Below, piece after piece: positions 18,395 through 26,095 of a DNA stretch of 64,000 bases; positions within the stretch are counted from its first letter, which is position 1, and each line of letters starts with the position of its first letter. The notes under the pieces were generated by a model that searched no databases, was not told where the DNA came from, and worked only from the letters and a program-made list of their open reading frames with translations. The position numbers and the translations under genes are program-made. The stretch lies in the NCBI RefSeq assembly GCF_034521915.1, contig NZ_JAXHLU010000014.1:124001-188000 (forward strand). Reading direction: 5' to 3'. The stretch comes from Fodinibius sp034521915. Lineage in GTDB: Bacteria > Bacteroidota > Rhodothermia > Balneolales > Balneolaceae.

Positions 18395-18428
18395 AAAGTC
18401 TGCTTCGGTAACGGAGCAGGCTTTTTTA
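18395..18428 (+). terminator. Intrinsic terminator after TonB receptor
   Basis: AAGTCTGCTTCG pairs with CGGAGCAGGCTT around GTAA, followed by TTTTTATTTT. It ends the island operon and separates it from the GntR regulator. Confidence 0.85.
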
Positions 18429-18507
18429 TTTTGAATTCATCTATGAGAAAGAGTACTGAAACACCTATCTTCAGTACATTGTTATTTTTAAAGCTTTACC
18501 TTTTTCT

Positions 18508-19401
18508 GTGAAAACCTCTGCCAAATATATTGCCGACCGTATTCGGCTGATGATAGCCACCAAGCAGTTTCAGGTGGGCGAAACGCTGCCTTCTACTCGA
18601 GAGCTCGGTCAGCAGCTTGAATCGAGTTTCCATACGGTGCGCAAGGCGTACCATATTTTGGCCGATGAGGGACTCATCCGCGGTGAGCGTGGCAAAGGTT
18701 TTATCGTTGAACGTCAGAACACAAACCTTGATAAGGCCGATCGGCTTGAAATTGGTGCCGATAAAATGCGTAAACTTCTGGAAGAGTTAATTGGCTATGG
18801 GTTGGACGAATCAGAAATTGATGAGTTGTTCCAGGAGCAGCTTAGCTTTATGGATTGGCCCGACCGCATTGAAACCTGTGCCAGTATTGGTGAAACAAAT
18901 GAGTTGGGACGCATGCTGGCTGATGCGATTAAAAAGGAAGTGGGCGTCCGCAGTAAAATTTTAAATGTCAACCAGTACAATAAAACGGTTAAATTTGATG
19001 CCCTTTTTGTTCCGGTGCAATTGGTAAATAAGTTCCGTGAGTTTGCCGAAAAGGGCCGTCTGCTGCCCATTGTTTACACTATCAATCCCGATACGTTACT
19101 GTCTATTGTAGATCGGGCGGCCATTGATACGATCGGTTTGGTAACCGCCGATGATCAGTCGATTCCAAAAATTATCGACGAGTTGAAAGTGAGTATTAAT
19201 TTTGGGGGATCTTTTGTGGCAGGAGCTACTTACGGAGAATCGTTACCCCTTTTTGTCCGTGAAACCGATTTGATTTTATATACTTCAGAAAGCGCTAAAT
19301 TGGTAGAAAAAAAGATTCCGGAGCGACGGCGTATTATGTTACGATATAGTATATCGGAGCTAAGTGCTGATACTATTCGGGCCGAGCTTTGGGATCAGTA
19401 G
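18508..19401 (+). CDS. GntR family transcriptional regulator with unassigned effector domain
   Basis: A 297-residue protein starting at GTG 18508. Residues 1-75 are a GntR winged helix: YIADRIRLMIATKQFQVGETLPSTRELGQQL, then HTVRKAYHILADEGLIRGERGKGFIVER. The remaining ~220 residues do not show recognisable UTRA, FCD or aminotransferase motifs. They contain an alternating alpha/beta pattern (FDALFVPVQLVNKFREFAEK, LLPIVYTINPDTLLSI, AAIDTIGLVTADDQSIPKI) reminiscent of a periplasmic-binding-like or Rossmann-type effector domain. It is transcribed from its own region beyond the terminator. Regulation of the upstream island is likely by position only. Confidence 0.85.
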   Translation: MKTSAKYIADRIRLMIATKQFQVGETLPSTRELGQQLESSFHTVRKAYHILADEGLIRGERGKGFIVERQNTNLDKADRLEIGADKMRKLLEELIGYGLDESEIDELFQEQLSFMDWPDRIETCASIGETNELGRMLADAIKKEVGVRSKILNVNQYNKTVKFDALFVPVQLVNKFREFAEKGRLLPIVYTINPDTLLSIVDRAAIDTIGLVTADDQSIPKIIDELKVSINFGGSFVAGATYGESLPLFVRETDLILYTSESAKLVEKKIPERRRIMLRYSISELSADTIRAELWDQ

Positions 19402-19405
19402 TACT

Positions 19406-19463
19406 AAATGGCAGATGGTAAAAGTGAAAGGAGGAATTGTCTAACATTTGCCGTTTGCCATTT
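19406..19463. repeat. Imperfect inverted repeat downstream of GntR gene
   Basis: AAATGGCAGATGGTAAAAGT (19406-19425) and ACATTTGCCGTTTGCCATTT (19444-19463) pair imperfectly. It may form a long hairpin that ends GntR transcription, or be a tiny mobile repeat. Confidence 0.45.
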
Positions 19464-19497
19464 TATTATAATTGGTAAGATTTTAGATAGATAGTAG

Positions 19498-21480
19498 ATG
19501 ACTGATAAGAAAATAAAAAAGCTTATAGATCGTGCAATTGAGGCGGTATCGTCAGAGATTGAAACGGTACGCGAAAAACCGGCCCGTGATGTGCTCTTTG
19601 ATGGACAGCGACGTGACGATCATCCCCCAAACAACTTCTATTACGAATTTGAGACGCGTAATACCTCTCTGCGTTTTGCAGAAGTGATCAAGGGGGAAAT
19701 GGAAGATTATGATGATGAGCTGGAGCTGTATCCGGTATCGGTGGACGATGATAAAGTGGTGCTGGATTTTCCGCATAACTTTGGATCTACTCTGCCCAAA
19801 ATACAGTTGGAATGGGAAAATGATTTTGTATTGCGTCGGCTGCACATGGAGCTGGAAAAATTGCTCGATGCTAATAATAAACAAGCCCGTAAAAGGATGG
19901 GGCGTTTGTTTTATCCCGATCCAAAAAAACACCACAGGGATGATGAAAGTACGCGAGTGCTGGATGATAGTCGTAGGAACGCATCGCAGCATGAATCACT
20001 AATAAAATCCCTGCAAAATAAGGTGCTTTACGTGTGGGGACCGCCGGGTACAGGCAAGACATCTACACTGGGATTTATGGTTGCCAACTATCTGATTAAG
20101 GGTAAGCGGGTGCTTTTTGCGGCCAATACTAATCGTGCTGTGGATGTGGGATTGTTAAGTGCATTACAGGCTTTAACGTCAGTAGAGAAGGAACATCTCG
20201 AAGAAAAGGTTACGCGGTATGGAGAGATAGCTTTGGATAGTGATCGCTTGGCAAATGTACTTTTTGATGAACATGTAGAGCAAAAGAAACAGGAGGGCAA
20301 AGAAAAGGCCGGAAACCTGGATAACCTGCTGGGTGAATATCAGAAGCTGCAAAAAGAGATTGACAACCTGATGGAGCACGGTGAATCAGTGCCCGAAGAG
20401 CTCGAAGAACGAATTAGTATGCTTGGCGAAAGAGTGGATGAACATGGCGGCGAAGCTGCTCTCGAAGAAAAGATTGATCGATTGGTAACAGTTAATGAGC
20501 GGGTTGAGTTAGAAAAAAAACAGCTGGTTTCTACAACCTTGGCAAAGGTCTGCACCTCGGATCTTTTTGACGGACAAACGTTTGATGCAGTAGTTATTGA
20601 CGAGGCTTCGATGGCTAACTTGCCCTATTTAATGGTGCTTGCTGCCAAGGCGAAGTCGCATGTTGTAGCGGTGGGTGATCCTATGCAGCTGCCTCCTATT
20701 GCGTTGACGGACGATACCCATGCCCGAAAATTCCTGGAAGAAGACATTTTTACCTTTGCATCGGGAGCAGATACTACTGAAGATCTGTTTGCATGGCATG
20801 ATGAGAATCGTCCGCTTACCACATTTTATGATACACAGTATCGATTGAATGAAGATCTTGCGGAGGTGCTGAGTACGGTTTTTTACGAGGGGCGTTTGAA
20901 AACGGCAGAAGCGGATCAGAATTTGGATCCGGCCATTACCCCGCAGGAGAGCAGTGCGCCTACGGTTAATGTGATTGACAGTCAAAAATATGGGCCGGTG
21001 CTTACCCAAAAGGATGAGGGTCGAGGATTTTGTCCGGTCAATGAGGTACACAGCCATATTTTAATTAAGATGGTGAGGCGACTGGTTTTAAAAAATCAGG
21101 TGCCGGTGGATGAGATTGGCATTATAGTGCCCTTCAGAAGTACGGTGTATGATATTCGAAATGAGCTGTATGAAAATGATTTCGGGATGATCGAAGTCGG
21201 GACCATACACACTTTTCAGGGACGTGAAAAGGATGTGATAATTTTTGATACGGTGATGAGCGGTGAGCAGCAATATGGTCGGCGCCGTCATTATTCTGTA
21301 CGTCCGTTTGACGAGGATAAAAATGGATTGGCAGTACCACGATTATTAAATGTGGCTTTCTCGCGCAGTAAGGAGCGGCTGGTGTTGTTGGCTGATATGG
21401 ATCACATCAACAAGGTATATGCCGATAAGTTTTTGGGACGATTGCTCCGGCGGTTCCAGAACCAAGAAAAAGGCCAATAG
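19498..21480 (+). CDS. Superfamily 1B helicase (UPF1/DNA2-like AAA domain protein)
   Basis: A 660-residue SF1 helicase. The N-terminal ~160 residues form a beta-rich domain before Walker A GPPGTGKTSTLGF (~residue 181). Motif Ia is FAANTNRAVDVGLL, motif II VVIDEASMANLPYLM, motif III AVGDPMQLPPIAL, and the C-terminal RecA domain has TFYDTQYRLNE, IIVPFRSTVYDIRNEL, GTIHTFQGREKDVIIFDTV and LLNVAFSRSKERLVLLAD. A charged helical insert (residues ~260-350, rich in E/K) between motifs Ia and II fits the coiled-coil stalk (1B) of UPF1-like enzymes. The nucleic-acid target in bacteria is unknown. It appears to be a single-gene unit. Confidence 0.9.
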   Translation: MTDKKIKKLIDRAIEAVSSEIETVREKPARDVLFDGQRRDDHPPNNFYYEFETRNTSLRFAEVIKGEMEDYDDELELYPVSVDDDKVVLDFPHNFGSTLPKIQLEWENDFVLRRLHMELEKLLDANNKQARKRMGRLFYPDPKKHHRDDESTRVLDDSRRNASQHESLIKSLQNKVLYVWGPPGTGKTSTLGFMVANYLIKGKRVLFAANTNRAVDVGLLSALQALTSVEKEHLEEKVTRYGEIALDSDRLANVLFDEHVEQKKQEGKEKAGNLDNLLGEYQKLQKEIDNLMEHGESVPEELEERISMLGERVDEHGGEAALEEKIDRLVTVNERVELEKKQLVSTTLAKVCTSDLFDGQTFDAVVIDEASMANLPYLMVLAAKAKSHVVAVGDPMQLPPIALTDDTHARKFLEEDIFTFASGADTTEDLFAWHDENRPLTTFYDTQYRLNEDLAEVLSTVFYEGRLKTAEADQNLDPAITPQESSAPTVNVIDSQKYGPVLTQKDEGRGFCPVNEVHSHILIKMVRRLVLKNQVPVDEIGIIVPFRSTVYDIRNELYENDFGMIEVGTIHTFQGREKDVIIFDTVMSGEQQYGRRRHYSVRPFDEDKNGLAVPRLLNVAFSRSKERLVLLADMDHINKVYADKFLGRLLRRFQNQEKGQ

Positions 21481-21532
21481 TTTTTGGTCACATGTTGGGT
21501 TTGCAGTCGGATGGATGAAAGAGCGTAAAAAC

Positions 21533-21561
21533 CATCCGATGGTGAGCCCAGCCAGTGGATG
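21533..21561 (+). repeat. 29-base palindromic repeat, copy 1
   Basis: The arms CATCCGATGG and CCAGTGGATG flank TGAGCCCAG. A related half-motif, GGGTTTGCAGTCGGATGG, lies about 35 bases upstream in the opposite sense (from ~21496), so copy 1 may itself be part of a larger inverted pair. Confidence 0.6.
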
Positions 21562-21698
21562 GGTTATAAATTCTAAAACTCGTACCGTAGCTCTGCGACG
21601 GTAAGGTAAAGCACTGTTTTTATGCTTTGTTAAGTTTAGTTGAGCTTTTAATTTGGGCAAAATTGATGTTCATTTTTTGTGACCAAAACATTAGTAAT

Positions 21699-21738
21699 GT
21701 CCCTTTTACCTTGATGTAAAAGGGACCAAAAGATCAAG
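21699..21738 (+). repeat. Hairpin with loop-complementary tail, copy 1
   Basis: An 11-base perfect stem, GTCCCTTTTAC / GTAAAAGGGAC (21699-21709, 21716-21726), has loop CTTGAT. The 3' tail CAAAAGATCAAG contains ATCAAG (21733-21738), the exact complement of the loop, allowing an H-type pseudoknot in single-stranded form. A diverged copy lies at 25924-25962. Confidence 0.6.
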
Positions 21739-21917
21739 ACTTAGAATTTTGCAAACGTCATCGCTCGGCAGCTGGCGTGTTTTTTAATGGTCCTTTTGCT
21801 GTTGCTATATGTATAACAGGCGTCACCGGTACAAAAAACACATAGCCTGCTTTGATCGCCGCCGCGAAATTCGTAGGTCTAGGATTTAAACCGTAAAGCT
21901 GATATTAGAAAGATGGT

Positions 21918-21946
21918 CATCCGAGCGCTGGTTTTGCGATCGGATG
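21918..21946 (-). repeat. 29-base palindromic repeat, copy 2 (inverted)
   Basis: CATCCGAGCGCTGGTTTTGCGATCGGATG matches the reverse complement of copy 3, with shared TGGTT and TTTGC-ATCGGATG blocks. Its ends CATCCGA / TCGGATG are self-complementary. Confidence 0.55.
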
Positions 21947-22183
21947 AATGAGATAGAAAAAGTTAGTTTTGTAATGCGATAAATGAAATAGGTTCCCGAT
22001 TGCAAAGCAAATGCTCGGCACTTATGGTAAAAAAATGTTCTATCGAAGAGCTATGGAATGAAAAATTTGATACAATCAAATTTCATTTAAAAATCTTGTG
22101 ATGATGCTTCTGCGTCGTTACAAAAAATGGATAGGTCACAACGCAGAAAGTTTTGAGGAAAAAAATAAAAGATATTGAAAGCC

Positions 22184-22212
22184 CATCCGATGGCAAACGC
22201 AACCAGTGGATA
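22184..22212 (+). repeat. 29-base palindromic repeat, copy 3
   Basis: CATCCGATGG-CAAACGCAA-CCAGTGGAT has the same arms and spacing as copy 1 (CATCCGATGG and CCAGTGGAT), with a diverged centre. It ends eight bases before the mnmD stop. Confidence 0.6.
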
Positions 22213-22220
22213 GAAAAGTG

Positions 22221-23000
22221 TTAATTAAAATCGCCTTCCTGATAGCGTTGGGCGTAGTGTTCCTCATTAATTCGTTTAAGATGAGAGAGTGGTTCCTCAC
22301 TTAGGGAGGCGACAATCATTTCTCGTTTGCCCAGTGCGCCTTGTGTTTTAGCCACTTTCCATCCGGCCCACGCCATTGCACCCTGGGCTTTTGAGGCGGC
22401 GCAATAGGTCGTGAGTATTACATCGTCATTACTGAAACTAGCCAGCGTTTTAAAGGTGTCTCCGGTCCAAAGTTTGGAATTCACATCCGGGGAAAATGCA
22501 TCGTGGAATATGTAATCAGCTTGCAAATTGTTCGGATTAAAATTACCGAACATCCCATTGAATAGATAAAGGGAAATATTAGAGGTGATGGAAAACTCAT
22601 TCATCCCCTCGGATAAATCATCAAAAATAGTAGGCAGGTGATCGGCCACACTTGGATGTCTAAGATGCTGTTCATAGTTAAGGTTTCGAGCAGTTTCTTC
22701 ACTGATAGGGAAACCTTCAATAGAATAGTAATTAATTTGGGCCTCAGGATTGAGTTTTTGGCAGTAATCCATCAACAAAAGAAGGTTGAGGCCGGTACCG
22801 AAACCAACTTCCAAAATGGTGATAGGATTGGAATTGCTAATATCATCCAGCAATGGAGACTGCTCAAAAAAAACGTGCTTACTTTCCGCTACGGCTCCGT
22901 TGGGGTTGTGATAATGTTGGTCAAATTGAGAAGAATAAATCGTATGAGAGCCGTCGCGGGTGGCTACGACTTTTGATTGTTGTTCCCGGGATTCAGTCAT
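22221..23000 (-). CDS. mnmD: tRNA wobble-uridine methyltransferase MnmD-like
   Basis: A 259-residue SAM-dependent methyltransferase of the MnmC N-domain/MnmD type. It methylates aminomethyl-(2-thio)uridine at position 34 of tRNA to mnm5(s2)U. The N-terminal YSSQFDQHYHNPNGAVAESKHVFFEQSPL matches the family opening, EVGFGTGLNLLLL is SAM motif I, and HDAFSPDVNSKLWT is the conserved active-site loop. TYCAASKAQGAMAWAGWKVAKTQGALGKREMIVA is the family C-terminal signature. It lacks the oxidase half of MnmC, as expected for stand-alone MnmD. Its start overlaps the DUF4097 stop by one base, so the two genes are translationally coupled. Confidence 0.9.
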   Translation of the reverse strand: MTESREQQSKVVATRDGSHTIYSSQFDQHYHNPNGAVAESKHVFFEQSPLLDDISNSNPITILEVGFGTGLNLLLLMDYCQKLNPEAQINYYSIEGFPISEETARNLNYEQHLRHPSVADHLPTIFDDLSEGMNEFSITSNISLYLFNGMFGNFNPNNLQADYIFHDAFSPDVNSKLWTGDTFKTLASFSNDDVILTTYCAASKAQGAMAWAGWKVAKTQGALGKREMIVASLSEEPLSHLKRINEEHYAQRYQEGDFN

Positions 23001-24307
23001 TAATCATTAGTGCTGATATTAACATTTCCATATCCGCAGTTGATAACGATGGGCAGTCCGCCACCGTTTAAAGTACCAGTGATACTGCCTTTATTTTTTG
23101 TGCCATTAAAATTGAATGCGTCATCTAAATTTATCGACGTGCTGGATACATCCAGATCAGCAGTGATATCTTTTGGCAATGACAGCGAAACATTACCTGC
23201 AGAAGTAGAGAAGCGCAGCTGATCTTGAGCGGATTTAAGTGAAGAAGAAATATTGCCGCCGGAAGTTTTTGCAGAGATGCTGCCTTCTCCGTTCTGTATA
23301 TCAATATGACCACCGCCTGTTTTAACTTCAAGATTGCCACCGGTGTCCTGCATTTTTATATGTCCACCGCCGGTGCTCATCGTTATATCGCCAAAAATTC
23401 GATTGGCTGTAATATGACCACCACCTGTTTTTGCATTAGTTGTTCCCTCAATATCTGAAAGGGTGATATGTCCGCCCGAAGTTTTTAATTCTTGGGAATT
23501 CTTTAATTGACTTGCGGTAATATGTCCGCCGGATGTTTTAGCTAAAAGTGCAATATGCTGGGGAACGGACAAGGTTGCTTCCAGATTTATTTGTTCGGAA
23601 ATAGAGCTCCCATCGGCAGAGTTCACTTCAAATTTAGCATCAGCATTGTTAATACTTTTTTGAATGTTTAACTGTTGCGCAATAACTGCAGGATCATCAA
23701 TATCACCGGTTGCGCGAAGGGTTATTTCACTGCTTGATGAACCATTGCCGATAACGTTTAGGTTGCCAAAGTCGACTGAAAAATCCAGCGATTTTAAATC
23801 AGTGGCAGAAAACGAATCCTGATAGACAAAAACGCCGGAACTCACTTCGGTCCATTTCGATTCATCTAAATCGTACTTTCGGTTGATATACAGTTTTTGG
23901 TCCTGAAGCTTGACGTTAAAATCATTTTGGTTAATTTTTTGAAGCTCCTGCTCAAGTTGTTGCAGTTCAACTTGTAAGCTTTCCTCATGGATCTCTTTCT
24001 GGGCGTGCTGCTGTATAAATTTGTCGAGGTTTTTGATTTCGAATTCAAGTTGTTTGAGGTTTTCCAGATTGTTGATGTTGCGAAGCTTTTCAAGGTTTTT
24101 AAGCGATTCCAGATTTTGAAGATCGATCACAATAGAGCTCGGCATCGAAGAGGGAGTTGGGGCCGATCGGACACTCCTTTCTGAATGTGATACAGAAGCT
24201 TTTGATGATTGATTAGAAGAAGAAATATTAGAGAGCAGATAAATAGCAATGCCGATAAAGGTGATACCTGTTAATACAATTTCCCAGGAAATATTACGCT
24301 TAATCAT
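23000..24307 (-). CDS. Membrane-anchored DUF4097 beta-repeat protein with coiled coil
   Basis: A 435-residue protein with a single N-terminal membrane segment (IVLTGITFIGIAIYLL). A low-complexity Ser-rich linker follows. Residues ~60-125 are Leu/Asn/Glu-rich with regular heptad-like spacing (NLESLKNLEKLRNINNLENLKQL) and form a predicted coiled coil. The C-terminal half is a DUF4097 parallel-beta domain. Residues 258-347 consist of five 18-residue repeats, each beginning T-S/G-G-G-H-I, followed by a sixth partial one. The function is unknown; DUF4097 proteins in FCB bacteria often accompany envelope-stress or anti-sigma genes, but none is seen here. It is co-transcribed with mnmD. Confidence 0.85.
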   Translation of the reverse strand: MIKRNISWEIVLTGITFIGIAIYLLSNISSSNQSSKASVSHSERSVRSAPTPSSMPSSIVIDLQNLESLKNLEKLRNINNLENLKQLEFEIKNLDKFIQQHAQKEIHEESLQVELQQLEQELQKINQNDFNVKLQDQKLYINRKYDLDESKWTEVSSGVFVYQDSFSATDLKSLDFSVDFGNLNVIGNGSSSSEITLRATGDIDDPAVIAQQLNIQKSINNADAKFEVNSADGSSISEQINLEATLSVPQHIALLAKTSGGHITASQLKNSQELKTSGGHITLSDIEGTTNAKTGGGHITANRIFGDITMSTGGGHIKMQDTGGNLEVKTGGGHIDIQNGEGSISAKTSGGNISSSLKSAQDQLRFSTSAGNVSLSLPKDITADLDVSSTSINLDDAFNFNGTKNKGSITGTLNGGGLPIVINCGYGNVNISTND

Positions 24308-24454
24308 GGTTTTCTGGTTAAGTCATTGGATAGTGCATTGTTTAACTTAAACTCTATACGAACACTTCATTAATAATGTTGCAGAATTATCTTCATACAC
24401 TTTCAATAAAATTTCTATTTTCAGGAACAATCCATTCCAATTAAAACAGGACGT

Positions 24455-25651
24455 ATGGAAGTAAATAAATTTAAGGAGAAGGCAAAAGCATATCATAGCA
24501 AAATGGTGGATATTCGTCGCCACCTGCATCGCCATCCGGAGCTGAGTTATCAAGAGCATGAAACCACTAAATTTATTATTAACCAGCTTGATGAGCTCGA
24601 TATTCAGGTAGATCGACCGCTCGAGACCGGATGTGTTGGGATTATTGAAGGAGGAAAAAAATCAAAAAAAGTTGTTGCTTTGCGTGCCGATATTGATGCG
24701 CTGCCTATTAATGAGGAAGGCAATCATAAAAAAGAATTTATTTCTGTAAATACAGGCGTCGCTCACTGCTGCGGACATGATGCCCATACCGCGAATTTGC
24801 TGGGCGCTGCGCATATTCTTGCGGATTTGAAAGATGAAATAGAGGGAACGGTATTGCTGATATTTCAGCCGGGCGAAGAAAAGCTTCCGGGCGGCGGACG
24901 GATGCTTTGTGAGACAGGTTATTTGCAAGAAAAAGGGGTAGATGTCATATATGGATTGCATTCTTACCCTGAGCTAGAACCCGGGCAAATTGCCATAAAG
25001 GAGGGACCCCTGATGGCGCGTCCCGATGAATTTAAGATTGAGGTAATTGGTCAGGGCGGGCATGCGGCTGCCCCGCACCAAGCCGTAGATCCCATTGTGA
25101 TGGCGAGTCAGATTGTGAATCAAATTCAGACAATCGTCAGCCGAAATGTAAATCCTACCGAGCCGGCTGTGGTTACGGTGGGCAAAATAAGTGGTGGTTC
25201 GGCCCATAATATTATCCCCGAAAAAGTAGAGATGTTGGGCACGGTTCGAACGTTCTCGCAGCAGACGGCTGATAGTATTAAGGATAGGATTGAAGCCATT
25301 GTAAAGGGCACAACCGAATCGGCAGGCGGAAGTTATACTTTTGATTTTGACTATGGATATCCAGCCGTGATCAACACCGATTGGTCGACTAAAAACTTGG
25401 TTGATACTGCTGAAAAATTACTTGGAAAAGAAAATATCTCTGTTTTAGATGATCCTATTATGGCGGGCGAAGATTTTGCCTTTTACCAGCAAGAATTCCC
25501 CGGTACGTTTTTCTTTTTAGGATGCGGAAGCAATGAAGCGGATTCGAAGTACGGATGGCATCATCCCCGGTATAATATTGATGAGGAATGTCTTAAAACC
25601 GGGGCCGCACTAATGGCATCGCTTGTTTTTGAGCCTATTCCAAACTCTTGA
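24455..25651 (+). CDS. M20 family amidohydrolase (N-acyl amino acid / hippurate hydrolase type)
   Basis: A 398-residue metal-dependent amidohydrolase of the M20D (AmhX/HipO/IAA-amino acid hydrolase) subfamily. RRHLHRHPELSYQEHETT opens the catalytic domain. The metal-binding residues lie in GVAHCCGHDAHTANLLGAA (Cys and His), FQPGEEKLPGGGRML (Glu-Glu) and YGLHSYPELEPGQIA (His). The lid domain occupies residues ~185-295 (EVIGQGGHAAAPHQAVDPI), and GEDFAFYQQEFPG closes the active site. It hydrolyses N-acyl amino acids in the cytosol; the acyl group is unspecified. It is transcribed alone, divergently from the DUF4097 gene. Confidence 0.92.
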   Translation: MEVNKFKEKAKAYHSKMVDIRRHLHRHPELSYQEHETTKFIINQLDELDIQVDRPLETGCVGIIEGGKKSKKVVALRADIDALPINEEGNHKKEFISVNTGVAHCCGHDAHTANLLGAAHILADLKDEIEGTVLLIFQPGEEKLPGGGRMLCETGYLQEKGVDVIYGLHSYPELEPGQIAIKEGPLMARPDEFKIEVIGQGGHAAAPHQAVDPIVMASQIVNQIQTIVSRNVNPTEPAVVTVGKISGGSAHNIIPEKVEMLGTVRTFSQQTADSIKDRIEAIVKGTTESAGGSYTFDFDYGYPAVINTDWSTKNLVDTAEKLLGKENISVLDDPIMAGEDFAFYQQEFPGTFFFLGCGSNEADSKYGWHHPRYNIDEECLKTGAALMASLVFEPIPNS

Positions 25652-25863
25652 TATTTATTCGTATTAATACTGGGTTTATAAGTAGGAGAAGTAGAACATT
25701 GTTAGATAACAAGGAAGACTTAATGATTTTGTTTTTAAGTTATTGAAGGGAATTAAACCAAATAGTGGAAATTTCTGTTCGACCAGGTGTTGCCGGTGTT
25801 TGTAATCAGCGTTAATAAATGATGCCAGCACCGAGGAGTAAAATTTCCATAGATTTTTTACTA

Positions 25864-25887
25864 GCCTTTTGGATCATGCCAAAAGGC
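25864..25887. repeat. Short perfect hairpin
   Basis: A 9-base perfect stem, GCCTTTTGG / CCAAAAGGC, with a 6-base loop ATCATG. No T tract follows directly, and no complementary tail is present. Confidence 0.45.
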
Positions 25888-25923
25888 GCAAAAATTAGAA
25901 CTAATGTTATAGTTTGAGTGGAC

Positions 25924-25962
25924 TTACTTTTTTGAATGAGCAAAAAAGTAACAAAAAGCTCA
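25924..25962 (+). repeat. Hairpin with loop-complementary tail, copy 2
   Basis: An 11-base perfect stem, TTACTTTTTTG / CAAAAAAGTAA (25924-25934, 25941-25951), has loop AATGAG. The tail CAAAAAGCTCAC contains GCTCA, complementary to the loop edge TGAGC. The architecture is the same as at 21699-21738, with different but compensating bases. Confidence 0.55.
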
Positions 25963-26095
25963 CCGGGGGAATCGTAGATTTTGTTCTGGTTAAAAAATTT
26001 ACATTACTTATTGCTCTGATACATTAGTTGATACTATTTAAATTTTTCCCGCGATTCGCCCCGGACCCCATGAATTTTATCTTAAATCATATTTT

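Larger units (their letters stand above)
21481..22220. other. Repeat-rich intergenic region without genes
   Basis: These 740 bases carry no credible ORF. They hold three copies of a 29-base palindromic motif, one hairpin with a complementary 3' tail (21699-21738), a 10-base inverted pair TTTTGGTCAC / GTGACCAAAA (21482-21491 and 21679-21688) and a 9-base pair GTGTTTTTT / AAAAAACAC (21777-21785 and 21833-21841). It looks like layered remnants of small mobile repeats. Confidence 0.6.
25652..26095. other. Intergenic region with two hairpin repeats
   Basis: These 444 bases carry no credible ORF. They contain the hairpin GCCTTTTGG-ATCATG-CCAAAAGGC (25864-25887) and the loop-tail hairpin at 25924-25962. 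The rest is AT-rich and featureless. Confidence 0.5.

Noticed and set aside
25864..25887. Hairpin as a third member of the loop-tail family
   Set aside because: It has the stem and a 6-base loop, but no complement of ATCATG follows within the tail.
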